DNA from: Paractinoplanes pyxinae
GTDB lineage: Bacteria; Actinomycetota; Actinomycetes; Mycobacteriales; Micromonosporaceae
DNA length: 64,000 nucleotides
Assembly (NCBI RefSeq): GCF_026626335.1
Contig: NZ_JAPNTZ010000019.1
Coordinates: 124,001 to 188,000 of the forward strand
Reading direction: 5' to 3'
Both the position numbers and the translations under genes were made by a program. Shown here in pieces: positions 33,863 to 42,779 of the stretch. The notes under the pieces are model-generated. The model was not told the origin of the DNA. It did not search any database and was given only the letters and a program-made list of their open reading frames with translations. Positions within the stretch are counted from its first letter, which is position 1, and every line of letters begins with the position of its first letter.

Positions 33863-35471
33863 CCCCCAGGAACTCGACGGTGTGGCGGAGCAGGTCGCTG
33901 GAGCCGGTGAACCACAGGGCGTCGGTGCCGGGGGTCAGCTGCAGTCGGGCGTTCGGCAGGTGGGCGGCCAAGTAGGTGGCGTGGCCGGCGTCGACGTTCA
34001 GGCAGTTGCGGCGGTGCAGGACGAGTGTCGGGGCGCCGATGGCGGGCAGGCGATCACGCAGGTCGGTGCTCGTGGCCACCGTACGCACGGCAAGCGCGAC
34101 CGACGGGCCTGCCGCGCGCCGGCCGAGGCCGTTCCACCAGCGCCGGAAGTCCTCGTCGGCGGCGACGCTGGGCGCGGCCTGGGCGACGGAGTCGACGCCG
34201 TGAGCGGGGTCGGCCGGGGAGATGGTGTCGCGGATCAGCGTCTCGGTTGTCGCGCGGTCCAGTCCGTACGGGTAATCGGGGCCCCGCGTGTAGCGGGGAT
34301 AGCACTGTGCCAGCACCAACGAGCGCACGCGCTCCGGATGGCGAGCGGCGAACTCGAGTGCCACCAGCCCGGTGTCGAAGTTGGCGAACAGGTCGGCCCG
34401 CTCCACAGCGAGCGCGTCGAGCACCCGGCCCACGTCGCCCACCCACTGGTCGAGCGGATCTCGGGACGGGTCCAGCGGGTCCGACAGGCCGATCCCCCGC
34501 CGATCCAGGCAGATTACGGAAGCGCGCCGCGATAGAGCGGTCAGCGCGGCCCGGGCGTGAGTGCCGTCGAGCAGGCCGTCGATCGTGAGCATCCCGGGGT
34601 TGAGCACGAGCAGGTCGCGGCCGCCCTCGGACAGGCGGGTAAAGGCAGTCGAGCCATCGGGCCCGGTGGCGTAGCGAACGGCCAGCGGGGTCAGCAAGGC
34701 CGGCGACGTAAGTGAGGCCGGCGAGCCCGGCGGCGCAGGCGAGCCCGGCGACCTTTGCGAAGCCGGAGGGGGCGGGCGCAGCGCCTCGGCTTGGGCATCT
34801 CGCAGTGCTGGGGACGGGTCGAGGCCGACCTCGACCAGTGCAGCCCGGGCGGCGGCCGCGGCCCGCAACGCCTCCGTCGGCCGGCCGGCCCGGTGCAGGG
34901 CCCGCACGTAGTGCACCCACAGCGGCTCGTCGAGGGGGTCGGCGGTGGTCAACTGCTCGAGTTCGGGCAGGGCTGCGGCCGGGTCGCTGCCGGCCACCAG
35001 ATAGCCGAGGTGTTCCTGCACGAGCAGGCGGCGTTCCCGGCGCCAGCCCTGGCGCAGCGCCTCGGCGGCGGTCGTGCCGGGCAGTTCGGGGTCGGCCCGC
35101 CACAGGTCGCGCGCCTCGGCCAGCACGGCGGCCGCGTCGTCGGGCGGCAGGCGGCGGGCCCGGGCGCGGGCGGCGGCTATCCGGCCGACGTCGGTGAGTT
35201 CGGGGTCGAGGGCGAGCCGGTAGCCGTCGCGGCCGGTCCGTTCTATGTGGGCTCCGGGTTCGGTGGCGCGCAGGGACGCCCGTACGCGGGAAAGGTGTGC
35301 TCGCAAGGTTTTGACGGCCGACGGCGGCGGGTCGTCCCAGAGCAGGCGCGCGAACTCGTCCAGGGTGACGGCGGACGGCGCGCGCAGGGTGAGGATGCTC
35401 AGCAGCTCCCGCGCCTTGCGGTCGAGCCGCGCGTCACCCACCCTGGCCGTTCCTAGGACCCGCACCACCAC
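33852..35471 (-). CDS. BTAD/SARP-type regulator fused to a catalytically altered alpha/beta hydrolase
   Basis: The 539-aa protein has an OmpR/SARP-like winged helix (about 1-90, SAVKTLRAHLSRVRASLRAT), a BTAD helical domain (about 90-235) and a Pro/Ser linker (PGSPAPPGSPASLTSP). An alpha/beta-hydrolase domain follows (about 270-535, VICLDRRGIGLSDPLDP). The nucleophile elbow reads FANFDTG instead of GxSxG. The C-terminal His motif reads GTDALWFTG instead of GxDHxxxxG. The hydrolase is therefore probably a ligand sensor. It is divergent from the FAD oxidase operon, with CCTAGG repeats between them. Confidence 0.88.
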   Translation of the reverse strand: MVVRVLGTARVGDARLDRKARELLSILTLRAPSAVTLDEFARLLWDDPPPSAVKTLRAHLSRVRASLRATEPGAHIERTGRDGYRLALDPELTDVGRIAAARARARRLPPDDAAAVLAEARDLWRADPELPGTTAAEALRQGWRRERRLLVQEHLGYLVAGSDPAAALPELEQLTTADPLDEPLWVHYVRALHRAGRPTEALRAAAAARAALVEVGLDPSPALRDAQAEALRPPPPASQRSPGSPAPPGSPASLTSPALLTPLAVRYATGPDGSTAFTRLSEGGRDLLVLNPGMLTIDGLLDGTHARAALTALSRRASVICLDRRGIGLSDPLDPSRDPLDQWVGDVGRVLDALAVERADLFANFDTGLVALEFAARHPERVRSLVLAQCYPRYTRGPDYPYGLDRATTETLIRDTISPADPAHGVDSVAQAAPSVAADEDFRRWWNGLGRRAAGPSVALAVRTVATSTDLRDRLPAIGAPTLVLHRRNCLNVDAGHATYLAAHLPNARLQLTPGTDALWFTGSSDLLRHTVEFLGVSP

Positions 35472-35532
35472 ACGTTGAACCTAGGACCGCATCCGAACCA
35501 CATCCAGAGCACAAGGGGCTGTTCCTAGGTTC
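35450..35532. promoter_or_regulatory. Three CCTAGG elements between divergent regulator and oxidase genes
   Basis: GAACCTAGGA (35477-35486) and TCCTAGGTTC (35523-35532) form a perfect 10-bp inverted repeat. TTCCTAGGACC occurs again at 35450-35460 inside the regulator's first codons. CTAG is rare in such genomes, so three copies within 83 bp are notable. They are candidate sites for the BTAD regulator. Confidence 0.6.
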
Positions 35533-35537
35533 GGCCC

Positions 35538-36815
35538 ATGACAATGTTCAAGCCCGGCGATCCGGGTTACGACGAACACCGGCTGGGCTGGAACCGAAGT
35601 TTCGAATCGCACCCCGCCCTCATCGCCACGGCCGGGACGACCGATGACGTGCGGGCGGCCGTGCGCGCCGCCCGGGAGCAGGACCTGCCGCTGGCGGTGC
35701 AGTCGACCGGGCACGGGCTCGTCGCCCCGGTCGACGGCGCGCTGCTGCTCAAGACGACAGCGCTCACCGACGTCGAGATCGACCCGCGACGGCGTACGGC
35801 CCGGGTCGGACCGGGCGCGGTGTGGGCCGACGTGAATCGGGCGGCCGCCCGCTACGACCTGGCCGGGCTCGCGGGGCGCTGCAGCAGCGTCGGGGTGACC
35901 GGCTACACGCTAGGGGGCGGGCAGTCGTGGCTGTCGCGGACGTTCGGGTTCGCCGCCGACAGCGTCATCAGCGCGGATGTCGTCACAGCGGACGGCGCCG
36001 CGGTGACCGTGAGTGCGCGCGAGCATCCCGACCTGTTCTGGGCACTGCGCGGTGGCGGCGGCAACTTCGGCATCGTCACGTCGCTGGAGTTCGCCCTGTA
36101 CCCGGTCGAGCGTGTCTTCAGTGGCATGTCGCTGTATCCGATCGAGCGAGCGTTCGACGTGCTCGACGCGTACCGGAAATGGGCCTTGACCGAACCCGAG
36201 GCGATGAATACGGCGATCCTGCTCGCGCAGATCGGCGGCCGGCGCATGCTGGCCATCCGCGCGTTCCACCTCGGCGACGACGGCGCGCGAGTGCTCGCGC
36301 CGCTGCTCGAGGTGGCCGGGCCGCCGCTGGCCGACGCGTTCGCGATGCGCTCGTTCCCGGACGCGAGCGACGCCACCAACGGGCCCGACGTGCCGCCGAT
36401 CCCGATCCGGCAGGAGATCGAACTGTTCCGCACGCTGCCGGACGAGGTGCTGAACGCGATCGTCGAGGCCGGAGCGCCTGATTCGCCGCTCGCATTCGTC
36501 GAGGTCCGGCACTGGGGTGGCGCGATGGCCGCCGCGGGCGGTCCGGCCGGGCATCGCGATGTGCCGTTCTCGGTGATGGCGGTCGAGCCGTTCCCGAGCG
36601 CCACCGACGTGACCCTCGACCGTCTGGTGCGGCGAGTTCGCCCGTACGCGACGGGTGGCTCTTTCCTGACGCTGCTGACCGATCCCACGCGCACCCGGTC
36701 CGCCTTCACCGCGCCCAACTACGCCCGGCTGACCCAGGTCAAGCGCTCCTGGGATCCCACCAATTTCTTCCGTACGGGACACAACATCCCACCAGCCCGA
36801 AAGGCAGTCCTATGA
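35538..36815 (+). CDS. FAD-dependent oxidase, berberine-bridge-enzyme-like
   Basis: The 425-aa protein has the PCMH-type FAD fold (ALLLKTTALTDVEID, GVTGYTLGGGQSWLSRTFG, LFWALRGGGGNFGIVTSLEF) and the C-terminal BBE segment (TQVKRSWDPTNFFRTGHNIP). His59 in VQSTGHGL and Cys115 in GRCSSVGVTG sit where bicovalent flavin attachment occurs in this family, so doubly linked FAD is plausible. No signal peptide is present. It is coupled by ATGA to an NmrA-like gene and divergent from the BTAD-hydrolase regulator. The substrate is unknown. Confidence 0.9.
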   Translation: MTMFKPGDPGYDEHRLGWNRSFESHPALIATAGTTDDVRAAVRAAREQDLPLAVQSTGHGLVAPVDGALLLKTTALTDVEIDPRRRTARVGPGAVWADVNRAAARYDLAGLAGRCSSVGVTGYTLGGGQSWLSRTFGFAADSVISADVVTADGAAVTVSAREHPDLFWALRGGGGNFGIVTSLEFALYPVERVFSGMSLYPIERAFDVLDAYRKWALTEPEAMNTAILLAQIGGRRMLAIRAFHLGDDGARVLAPLLEVAGPPLADAFAMRSFPDASDATNGPDVPPIPIRQEIELFRTLPDEVLNAIVEAGAPDSPLAFVEVRHWGGAMAAAGGPAGHRDVPFSVMAVEPFPSATDVTLDRLVRRVRPYATGGSFLTLLTDPTRTRSAFTAPNYARLTQVKRSWDPTNFFRTGHNIPPARKAVL

Positions 36816-37588
36816 ACACCGTCCTGGTAACCGGCGCGACCGGAAACGTCGGCGCCCTCGTCGTCCGCGAACTGCAGGCCCGCAACGCGACCGTCCGAAC
36901 CCTGGGTCGCGATTTCGCCTTGCCGGAGAACGTCATCGACGGCGTCGACCGGGTCTATCTGTGCGCCCCCGACGGTCCGGACAAGGTCCGGCGCGAGAAG
37001 GCGGTCATCGACGCCGCCGCCTCGCATGGGGTCGAACGCATCGTGAAGCTCTCGGCCATGCACGCCGACCCCGCGTCGGCCCTGCCCACGTACCGCTGGC
37101 ACGGTGAGATCGAGGCCCACCTGCGCCGGTCCGGCCTGCCGTCGGTGATCCTGCGGCCCGCGTTCTTCATGACCAACCTGCTGATGGTCACCGGCTCGGG
37201 CACCCTGCCCTCCCCCACCGCCGGCCGCCGGGTCGCCATGATCGACATCCGCGACGTGGCCGCCGTCGCCGCCGCCACCCTGCTCGACGACGGCCACATC
37301 GGAAAGACGTACGAGCTGACCGGCCCCGCCGCGGTCACTTTTGCCGAGGTCGCCGAGGCTTTGTCCGTACGCTTCCTCGACCTCACCGAGGAACAGGCAC
37401 GCCCACGGTTCGAGGGCGCCGGCCTGCCCGACTGGATGGCCGCCCAGTTCGCCGGCGTCTTCGCCCTCATCCGGGCCGGCGGCTTCGAACACGTCACCGA
37501 CCACGTCCGGGCGATCACCGGCCGCCCGGCCCGCGACATCAACGACTTCGCCGCGGCCTTTGCCCACCCCGTTACCTCGTCCGCCTGA
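36812..37588 (+). CDS. NmrA-like NAD(P)-binding protein
   Basis: The 258-aa atypical SDR has the VLVTGATGNVGALVVREL cofactor site, KLSAMHADPAS, and LRPAFFMTNLL, typical of NmrA/quinone-oxidoreductase-2-like proteins. There is no YxxxK in the classical place. It may be a redox sensor or reductase. It overlaps the FAD oxidase gene by ATGA, so the two act under one promoter. Its 3' end overlaps the convergent PfkB gene by 17 bp. Confidence 0.9.
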   Translation: MNTVLVTGATGNVGALVVRELQARNATVRTLGRDFALPENVIDGVDRVYLCAPDGPDKVRREKAVIDAAASHGVERIVKLSAMHADPASALPTYRWHGEIEAHLRRSGLPSVILRPAFFMTNLLMVTGSGTLPSPTAGRRVAMIDIRDVAAVAAATLLDDGHIGKTYELTGPAAVTFAEVAEALSVRFLDLTEEQARPRFEGAGLPDWMAAQFAGVFALIRAGGFEHVTDHVRAITGRPARDINDFAAAFAHPVTSSA

Positions 37589-38462
37589 GCTCCTGCCGGG
37601 CCAGGCTCATGCCGCGCTCGCAGCCGGCGATCAGGCGGCCGGGCCCGGCGGCCAGCTCCAGCAGGAGGCCGGCCGCGAAGACGTCCCCGGCCCCGGTGGC
37701 GTCGACTATCTCTTCCGGCGGGAGCGGCACTTGCGGCAGGAACGTGCCGGCCACCTCGGTGCCGTGCGGGTGCTTCACGATCCCGTGCGGGAACGAGCCG
37801 GCCAGTTCCTGCCGCTCGCGCCGGTTGAGCAGCAGATAGTCGCTGAGCCGCAGGATGCCGTCGATGTCGCTCGTGCGGTTGGCGCACCACACGTGGCCGG
37901 GGTCGCACGAGATCAGCGCGCGCGGGTTCGCGGCCTTCACGGCGGTCAGCACGGCCAGCAGACGACCGGGCGTGCGATCGTCCAGAAACGAGGTGACGTG
38001 GATCAGGCGGGCCCCGGCGAGATAGGCGACGACCTCGTCGAAGTGCGCGTCCAGATGATCGGCAAAGGCGGTGTTGGCCCCGGCGTGGGTGAACAAGGTG
38101 CGGTCGCCGTCGTGCATCACCGAGAAACAGACACCGCCCAGGCGCTCGTCGGCAAAGACAAAACGGCGATCAATTCCGTACGCGTCCATAGCGTCCACCA
38201 CTGACGGCGCCCGCAGGGGAATGCGCCCGGCGACGCCCACGTAGCCGAGGCGCAACCCGGCGTCTTCAAGAGCCATCGCGTGGATCGTGTTGAACGCCGA
38301 ACCGCCGAGCGTCACCCGGTAGTCGGCCTGACCCAGCAACGCCTCGATCGTCGCGGCGTCGACGCTGTGCTCGACCCCGTGCTCCCAGCCCCGCGGCATC
38401 CGGATGCGCGAGAGGTAGTCGAGGTTGAGCGCCCCGACCCCGACGACGTCCAACCCGGTCAT
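37572..38462 (-). CDS. PfkB-family carbohydrate/nucleoside kinase
   Basis: The 296-aa protein has the N-terminal PfkB GG motif region (YRVTLGGSAFNTIHAMA) and the C-terminal anion-hole signature EIVDATGAGDVFAAG with the catalytic Asp. It also has DYLLLNRRERQELAG, the usual N/E region. It phosphorylates a sugar or nucleoside using ATP; the substrate is unknown. It is monocistronic in appearance. Confidence 0.9.
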   Translation of the reverse strand: MTGLDVVGVGALNLDYLSRIRMPRGWEHGVEHSVDAATIEALLGQADYRVTLGGSAFNTIHAMALEDAGLRLGYVGVAGRIPLRAPSVVDAMDAYGIDRRFVFADERLGGVCFSVMHDGDRTLFTHAGANTAFADHLDAHFDEVVAYLAGARLIHVTSFLDDRTPGRLLAVLTAVKAANPRALISCDPGHVWCANRTSDIDGILRLSDYLLLNRRERQELAGSFPHGIVKHPHGTEVAGTFLPQVPLPPEEIVDATGAGDVFAAGLLLELAAGPGRLIAGCERGMSLARQELRRTR

Positions 38463-38551
38463 GCCGTCAATCCTGCCGCGAAGCCCGGCCGGGGCCCGCC
38501 GAGGCGCTGCGGGCGCCGGTTTCCTCGGGCTGGGGAAGTAGGCTTCGGATC

Positions 38552-38851
38552 ATGCGCATACCGACGGCGGCGATCACTGCGGGTTCCCTCATCGGCGGCT
38601 GGCAGCTCGCCCGGAGCACCGGCATCCGTCCCCTGGGCGGCGCGGTGCTGGCCGCGGGCGGCGTCCTGGCCGGCCGCGAGTGGTCCCGCCGGACGAGCCC
38701 CGTCGTCACCGGCGCGCTCGTGACCACGTACGTCGGCGCCTTCGGACTCTCCCACCCGCTGGCCAAGCGCATCGGCTCGTGGCCGGCGGTGCTGGCCGTC
38801 TCCGCCCTCACGGCCGCGGCCTCCTACCTCGCCGCCGACCGCCGCGGGTAG
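38552..38851 (+). CDS. Small membrane protein of unknown function
   Basis: The 99-aa product has three or four short hydrophobic helices (LGGAVLAAGGVLAGREW, VVTGALVTTYVGAFGLSH, VLAVSALTAAASYLAA). From memory it resembles small actinobacterial membrane proteins lacking assigned function. It lies 6 bp upstream of the membrane-anchored hydrolase gene and is probably in its operon. Confidence 0.75.
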   Translation: MRIPTAAITAGSLIGGWQLARSTGIRPLGGAVLAAGGVLAGREWSRRTSPVVTGALVTTYVGAFGLSHPLAKRIGSWPAVLAVSALTAAASYLAADRRG

Positions 38852-38857
38852 ATCCGC

Positions 38858-39643
38858 ATGGTCCGGCTCCGGGTGGCGCTCATCGTGCTGCTGGTGCTGG
38901 CCCTGATCCTGGCCGCGGTGTGGCTGCTGCAGCGCCGGTTGATCTACTTCCCCGATCGGGCGACACCGCCGCTGGCCCCCGGGGCCGAGCCGGTCACCCT
39001 GCACACCAGCGACGACCTGCAGCTCGGCGCCTGGCTATTCCGACCCCTTTCCGGTACGCCGAACCGGCGCACGGCCGTGCTGGTGGCCCCCGGCAATGCC
39101 GGCAACCGGTTGGGCCGGACCCCGCTCGCCGCCGCGCTGGCCGCCGAGGGCTTCACCGTCCTGCTGCTCGACTACCGCGGCTACGGCGGCAACCCCGGCT
39201 CACCGAGCGAAGAGGGCCTGGCTCGCGACGCCGACGCCGCGCGCGCCTTCCTGGCCGACCGGTTCGGCCCCCACCTGATCTACTTCGGCGAAAGCCTGGG
39301 CGCCGCGGTGGTGACCGGCCTGGCCACGCGGCACCCGCCGCAAGCCCTGGTCCTGCGCTCACCGTTCACCGACCTGGCCTCAGCGGGCCGGGAGCACTAC
39401 CCGTACCTGCCAGTGCGAATAATGCTGCGTGACAACTTCCCGGTAGTCCGCCCGATCCGCACGATCACCGTCCCCACGCTGATCATCTACGGCACCGCCG
39501 ACACAATCGTCCCGCCGGAGCAAAGCCGGACGGTAGCCGACAACGCCGCCGGCCCGGTCCGCGTGCTCCCCGTCGAGGGCGCCGGCCACAACGACGACTA
39601 CAGCGCCCTCGTCGCCGACCTGACCCGGCAGATCCCTCAGTAG
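38858..39643 (+). CDS. Membrane-anchored alpha/beta hydrolase (BEM46-like)
   Basis: The 261-aa protein has an uncleaved N-terminal helix (VALIVLLVLALILAAVWLL) and the BEM46-type hydrolase domain: RRLIYFPDRATPPL, LVAPGNAGNRLGR, LLLDYRGYGGNPGSPSEEGL. Its nucleophile is in YFGESLGAAVV, acid in YGTADTIVPP, His in EGAGHNDDY. The catalytic domain probably faces the outside. The substrate is unknown. Confidence 0.9.
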   Translation: MVRLRVALIVLLVLALILAAVWLLQRRLIYFPDRATPPLAPGAEPVTLHTSDDLQLGAWLFRPLSGTPNRRTAVLVAPGNAGNRLGRTPLAAALAAEGFTVLLLDYRGYGGNPGSPSEEGLARDADAARAFLADRFGPHLIYFGESLGAAVVTGLATRHPPQALVLRSPFTDLASAGREHYPYLPVRIMLRDNFPVVRPIRTITVPTLIIYGTADTIVPPEQSRTVADNAAGPVRVLPVEGAGHNDDYSALVADLTRQIPQ

Positions 39644-39713
39644 AGTGGCCCAGCCGCTGGAAGCCGCGGGCCCGGCGAAGCTCGCGTCAACCCGCCGGCC
39701 ACAGGCGCAGGAC

Positions 39714-40448
39714 TCAGGCGAAGCTGGTGGTGGCGAGGGCGGCCGCCACCAGCAGCCCCAAGCCGTTGGTGGCCCAGTGCAGCGCGGCCGCGGCCAGCAA
39801 GCTTCCGCTGCGCCGGCGCAGCTCGCACAACAGCACCCCGGCCAGCGCGGTGAACGCGACCGCGCCCAGCACGGCCAGGATCCGGCCGGTCGCGCCCGAG
39901 CCGAAGACCGAGCCGACGGCCGCGTTGGCGCTGTTCAACCGCAGGGACGGCAGGATGTGCCACAGCCCGAACAGCACCGACGACGTGATGCTGGCCCAGA
40001 CGGCGCCGCGGTGCCGGTTGACCAGGCCGAGCAGGACGCCGCGGAAGGCGATCTCTTCCAGCAGCACCGTGCCCAGCGGCACGATGATGAACGCGGTGAG
40101 CAGGGCCGCCCCGGGGTGCAGGTGGTAGCGGACGTCGTGGAACGCCGGGCGCGTCCAGGGCAGGGCCACCCCGATCGCGTAGACGACCGCGACAGCCAGG
40201 ATGGCGCCGATCGCGTACTTGAGGCCCGGCACGAACGTACGGCGGGAAAGCCCGAGATCGTGCCAGCTGAGACCGGACCGGCGGGCCAGCAGCACGAGAC
40301 CGATCGCGACCAGCGGGCCGACCACGAGGCCGGTGTGGTGCGGGCCGTACTTGTCGGCCACGTTCACCGCGGCCAGGATCATCACGACGGCGCCGAGCAG
40401 CAGGAACAACCGGCGGCGGGACTGGGGTTTGACGACGACTGAAGGCAT
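39714..40448 (-). CDS. CPBP-family intramembrane metalloprotease
   Basis: Starting at ATG 40448 (MPSVVVKPQ) gives 244 aa; an in-frame start at 40484 adds 12 residues. About eight hydrophobic helices carry the CPBP motifs: EEIAFRGVLLGLVNRHRG (the EExxxR box), FGLWHILPS, and ALHWATNGLGLL. Family members are CaaX protease-like enzymes that cut peptides or bacteriocins in the membrane. No client is encoded nearby. The XRE regulator gene lies upstream on the same strand. Confidence 0.88.
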   Translation of the reverse strand: MPSVVVKPQSRRRLFLLLGAVVMILAAVNVADKYGPHHTGLVVGPLVAIGLVLLARRSGLSWHDLGLSRRTFVPGLKYAIGAILAVAVVYAIGVALPWTRPAFHDVRYHLHPGAALLTAFIIVPLGTVLLEEIAFRGVLLGLVNRHRGAVWASITSSVLFGLWHILPSLRLNSANAAVGSVFGSGATGRILAVLGAVAFTALAGVLLCELRRRSGSLLAAAALHWATNGLGLLVAAALATTSFA

Positions 40449-40480
40449 GACCCGGCGAAGCGTACCCGCGTGGACGCGTC

Positions 40481-41323
40481 TCATACCCCGGCGGGGAACT
40501 CCTGGAGACCGAGCACACGCAGCAGGTCGAACCGCTCGCGGGTCTCGTCGCCGGCCGGGGTGAGCACCAGCAGCAGCTGGCCCAGATCGGGCGTGACCAG
40601 GGTTTCGCAGTCCATCAGCAGGGGCCCGACCCGCGAGTTCAGGAAGGTCTTGCGGTCGAATCGGCGGACCGCCACCTCGTGCTCGGCCCAGAGCTTGCGG
40701 AACATGTCACTCTCGTCATTCAGCTTTGCGACCAGGCGGGTGATCTCCGGGTCGTCGTGCCGGCGGCCGGCCACCGCCCGCAGGTCGGCCACGATCACCC
40801 GGGAGTGGCGTTCCTCGTCCTCGGCCGGGTGGATCGCACGGGCGACCGGGTCGGTGAACCAGCGGTAGGCGTGGTAGCGCCGGTCACCCTCGATGCCGAC
40901 CTGGTCGCCGGAGAGCAGCAGGGCGCCCCGGTTCTGCGCCAGGGTCTCGCCGAGATCGGAAAGGACGATGGCCGGGGTGTCCCCGAGCAGGTCGAGCATG
41001 CGGAGCAGACCGGCCCGGGCCAGCTGGGCCGTGCCGGTGGCCGGCGGCGGCTGGTGGCCGGCCAGGTGGAACAGGTGGTCGCGCTCGTCGTCGGAGAGCC
41101 GCAGCGCCCGCGCCAGCGCGGCCAGCAGCTGGGTCGACGGCTGGCTGCTGCGGCCCTGCTCGAGGCGGACGACGTAGTCGACCGACATGCCGGCGAGCAT
41201 CGCCACCTCTTCGCGCCGCAGGCCCGCGGTGCGACGGCGCCGCCCGTCGGCCAGGCCCACCTCGGCCGGGCGGACGGCCTCGCGGCGGCGGCGGAGGAAG
41301 TCGGCGAGCTCGTCACGTTGCAT
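40481..41323 (-). CDS. XRE-family regulator with MmyB-like ligand domain
   Basis: The 280-aa protein has an N-terminal HTH_3 (about 10-75, TAGLRREEVAMLAGMSVDYV, VRLEQGRSSQPSTQLLAAL). An MmyB-like domain follows (about 100-275, YHAYRWFTDPVARAIH, VGPLLMDCETLVTPDLGQLL). The C-terminal domain is thought to bind a small hydrophobic ligand. It is divergent from the aldo/keto reductase gene, and such pairs usually have the regulator control the reductase. Confidence 0.92.
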   Translation of the reverse strand: MQRDELADFLRRRREAVRPAEVGLADGRRRRTAGLRREEVAMLAGMSVDYVVRLEQGRSSQPSTQLLAALARALRLSDDERDHLFHLAGHQPPPATGTAQLARAGLLRMLDLLGDTPAIVLSDLGETLAQNRGALLLSGDQVGIEGDRRYHAYRWFTDPVARAIHPAEDEERHSRVIVADLRAVAGRRHDDPEITRLVAKLNDESDMFRKLWAEHEVAVRRFDRKTFLNSRVGPLLMDCETLVTPDLGQLLLVLTPAGDETRERFDLLRVLGLQEFPAGV

Positions 41324-41450
41324 GGCTCAATGCTCCCCTCGGGCGGGCGGCTCAGCCAGGGACTCCCGCTCCCACGATAAGCGCTCCGCTGCCGTGACTG
41401 AGGCCGGCGGCGCAGGGTAGGTGACGACACGACGACAAGGAGACACCGTG

Positions 41451-42449
41451 ATGCAGTCAGTCACCCTGGGCCGCACCGGCCCGGCAGTCAGCAAGCTGGG
41501 CCTCGGCGCGATGGGCATGTCCCACGGCGTCTACGGCCCCACCGACCGGGCCGAGAGCATCGCCACCGTGCACGCCGCTCTGGACGCGGGCGTCACTCTG
41601 ATCGACACCGGCGACTTCTACGGCATGGGCCACAACGAGCTGCTGCTGGCCGAGGCCCTGCGCGGCCGCCCGCGCGACAGCTACCAGCTGAGCGTCAAGT
41701 TCGGCGGCCTGCGCGGGCCCGACATGTCGTGGAACGGGCAGGACGGCCGGCCCGAGGCGGTCAAGAACTTCCTGGCCTATTCGCTGACCCGGCTCGACAC
41801 CGACCACATCGACATCTACCGCCCGGCCCGGCTCGACCCGGCCGTCCCGATCGAGGAGACGGTCGGCGCGATCAAAGAGATGATCGACGCCGGCTTCGTC
41901 CGCCACATCGGCCTGTCCGAGGTCGACGCGGCCACGATCCGCCGGGCCCACGCGGTCCACCCGATCGCCGACCTGCAGATCGAGTACTCGCTGATCTCCC
42001 GCGCGATCGAGGCCGAGGTGCTGCCCACCCTGCGTGAGCTGGGCATCGGCCTGACCGCGTACGGCGTCCTGAGCCGCGGCCTCATCTCGGGCCACTGGAA
42101 CGCCGGCAGCGGCGGCGACCCGGGCGACTTCCGCGGCCACACGCCGCGCTTCTCCGGCGACAACCTCGACCACAACCTGTCGCTGGTTGAGGCCCTGCGC
42201 CGCGTGGCCGAGGCCAAGGGCTGCACGGTCGCCCAGCTGGCCATCGCCTGGGTGGCCGCCCAGGGCGCCGACATCGTCCCCCTGATCGGCGCCCGCACCC
42301 GCGAACGCCTCGCCGAGGCCCTGCCCGCCCTCGACGTCACCCTGACCGCCGACGACCTGGCCGAGATCGAAAAGGCCGTCCCCGCCGGCGCCGCCAGGGG
42401 CGACCGCTACCCCACCGCCATGATGAGCACCCTGGGCGCCGGCAACTGA
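41451..42449 (+). CDS. Aldo/keto reductase (AKR13-like)
   Basis: ATG 41451 is preferred over the adjacent GTG 41448 because AAGGAG ends 8 bp before it. The 332-aa TIM-barrel protein has Asp52 and Tyr57 (IDTGDFYG) and Lys83 (LSVKFGG). The place of the usual catalytic His reads IDIYRPARLDP, a form I know from actinobacterial AKR13-type enzymes. It would reduce aldehydes or ketones with NADPH. It is divergent from the XRE regulator and followed by a strong terminator. Confidence 0.92.
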   Translation: MQSVTLGRTGPAVSKLGLGAMGMSHGVYGPTDRAESIATVHAALDAGVTLIDTGDFYGMGHNELLLAEALRGRPRDSYQLSVKFGGLRGPDMSWNGQDGRPEAVKNFLAYSLTRLDTDHIDIYRPARLDPAVPIEETVGAIKEMIDAGFVRHIGLSEVDAATIRRAHAVHPIADLQIEYSLISRAIEAEVLPTLRELGIGLTAYGVLSRGLISGHWNAGSGGDPGDFRGHTPRFSGDNLDHNLSLVEALRRVAEAKGCTVAQLAIAWVAAQGADIVPLIGARTRERLAEALPALDVTLTADDLAEIEKAVPAGAARGDRYPTAMMSTLGAGN

Positions 42450-42462
42450 TCCCCGCCACGCC

Positions 42463-42512
42463 CGACTGGCCGAACCTGCCGGCGCGTCCGCAAGCGTGGG
42501 TTCGGCCAGTCG
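42463..42512 (+). terminator. Long stem-loop terminator after the aldo/keto reductase
   Basis: CGACTGGCCGAACC (42463-42476) and GGTTCGGCCAGTCG (42499-42512) are perfect 14-bp arms around a 22-nt loop, 13 bp after the stop. The rest of the interval to 42779 has no gene and is the likely promoter region for the NB-ARC/TPR gene. Confidence 0.8.
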
Positions 42513-42779
42513 CCGTCATCGATGGTGTTGTGCCTGGTGCACGAACGGGCCATCCGATCACACGATCATCCGACACGGTCGGGCGGCTATTGTGCATCCC
42601 CTTGCGAGGTGGCCTCCACAGTGCACATACTCGGGCATGACCCGCCTTTTCGTGCAACTTGCAAGAATGCGGATGGCGGCGCGGTGGGAAACTCTTTTGC
42701 ACAGTCGGCACCTACCTGGTTTCGGCCTTGGTCACAGACCCAGTAGGCTGCCAATCTATTCATTGAGCCCGGCAAAGGA

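Noticed and set aside
35595..35615. TTCGAATC resembling a tRNA T-loop
   Set aside because: It lies in the coding start of the FAD oxidase and no acceptor or anticodon stem can be folded around it.
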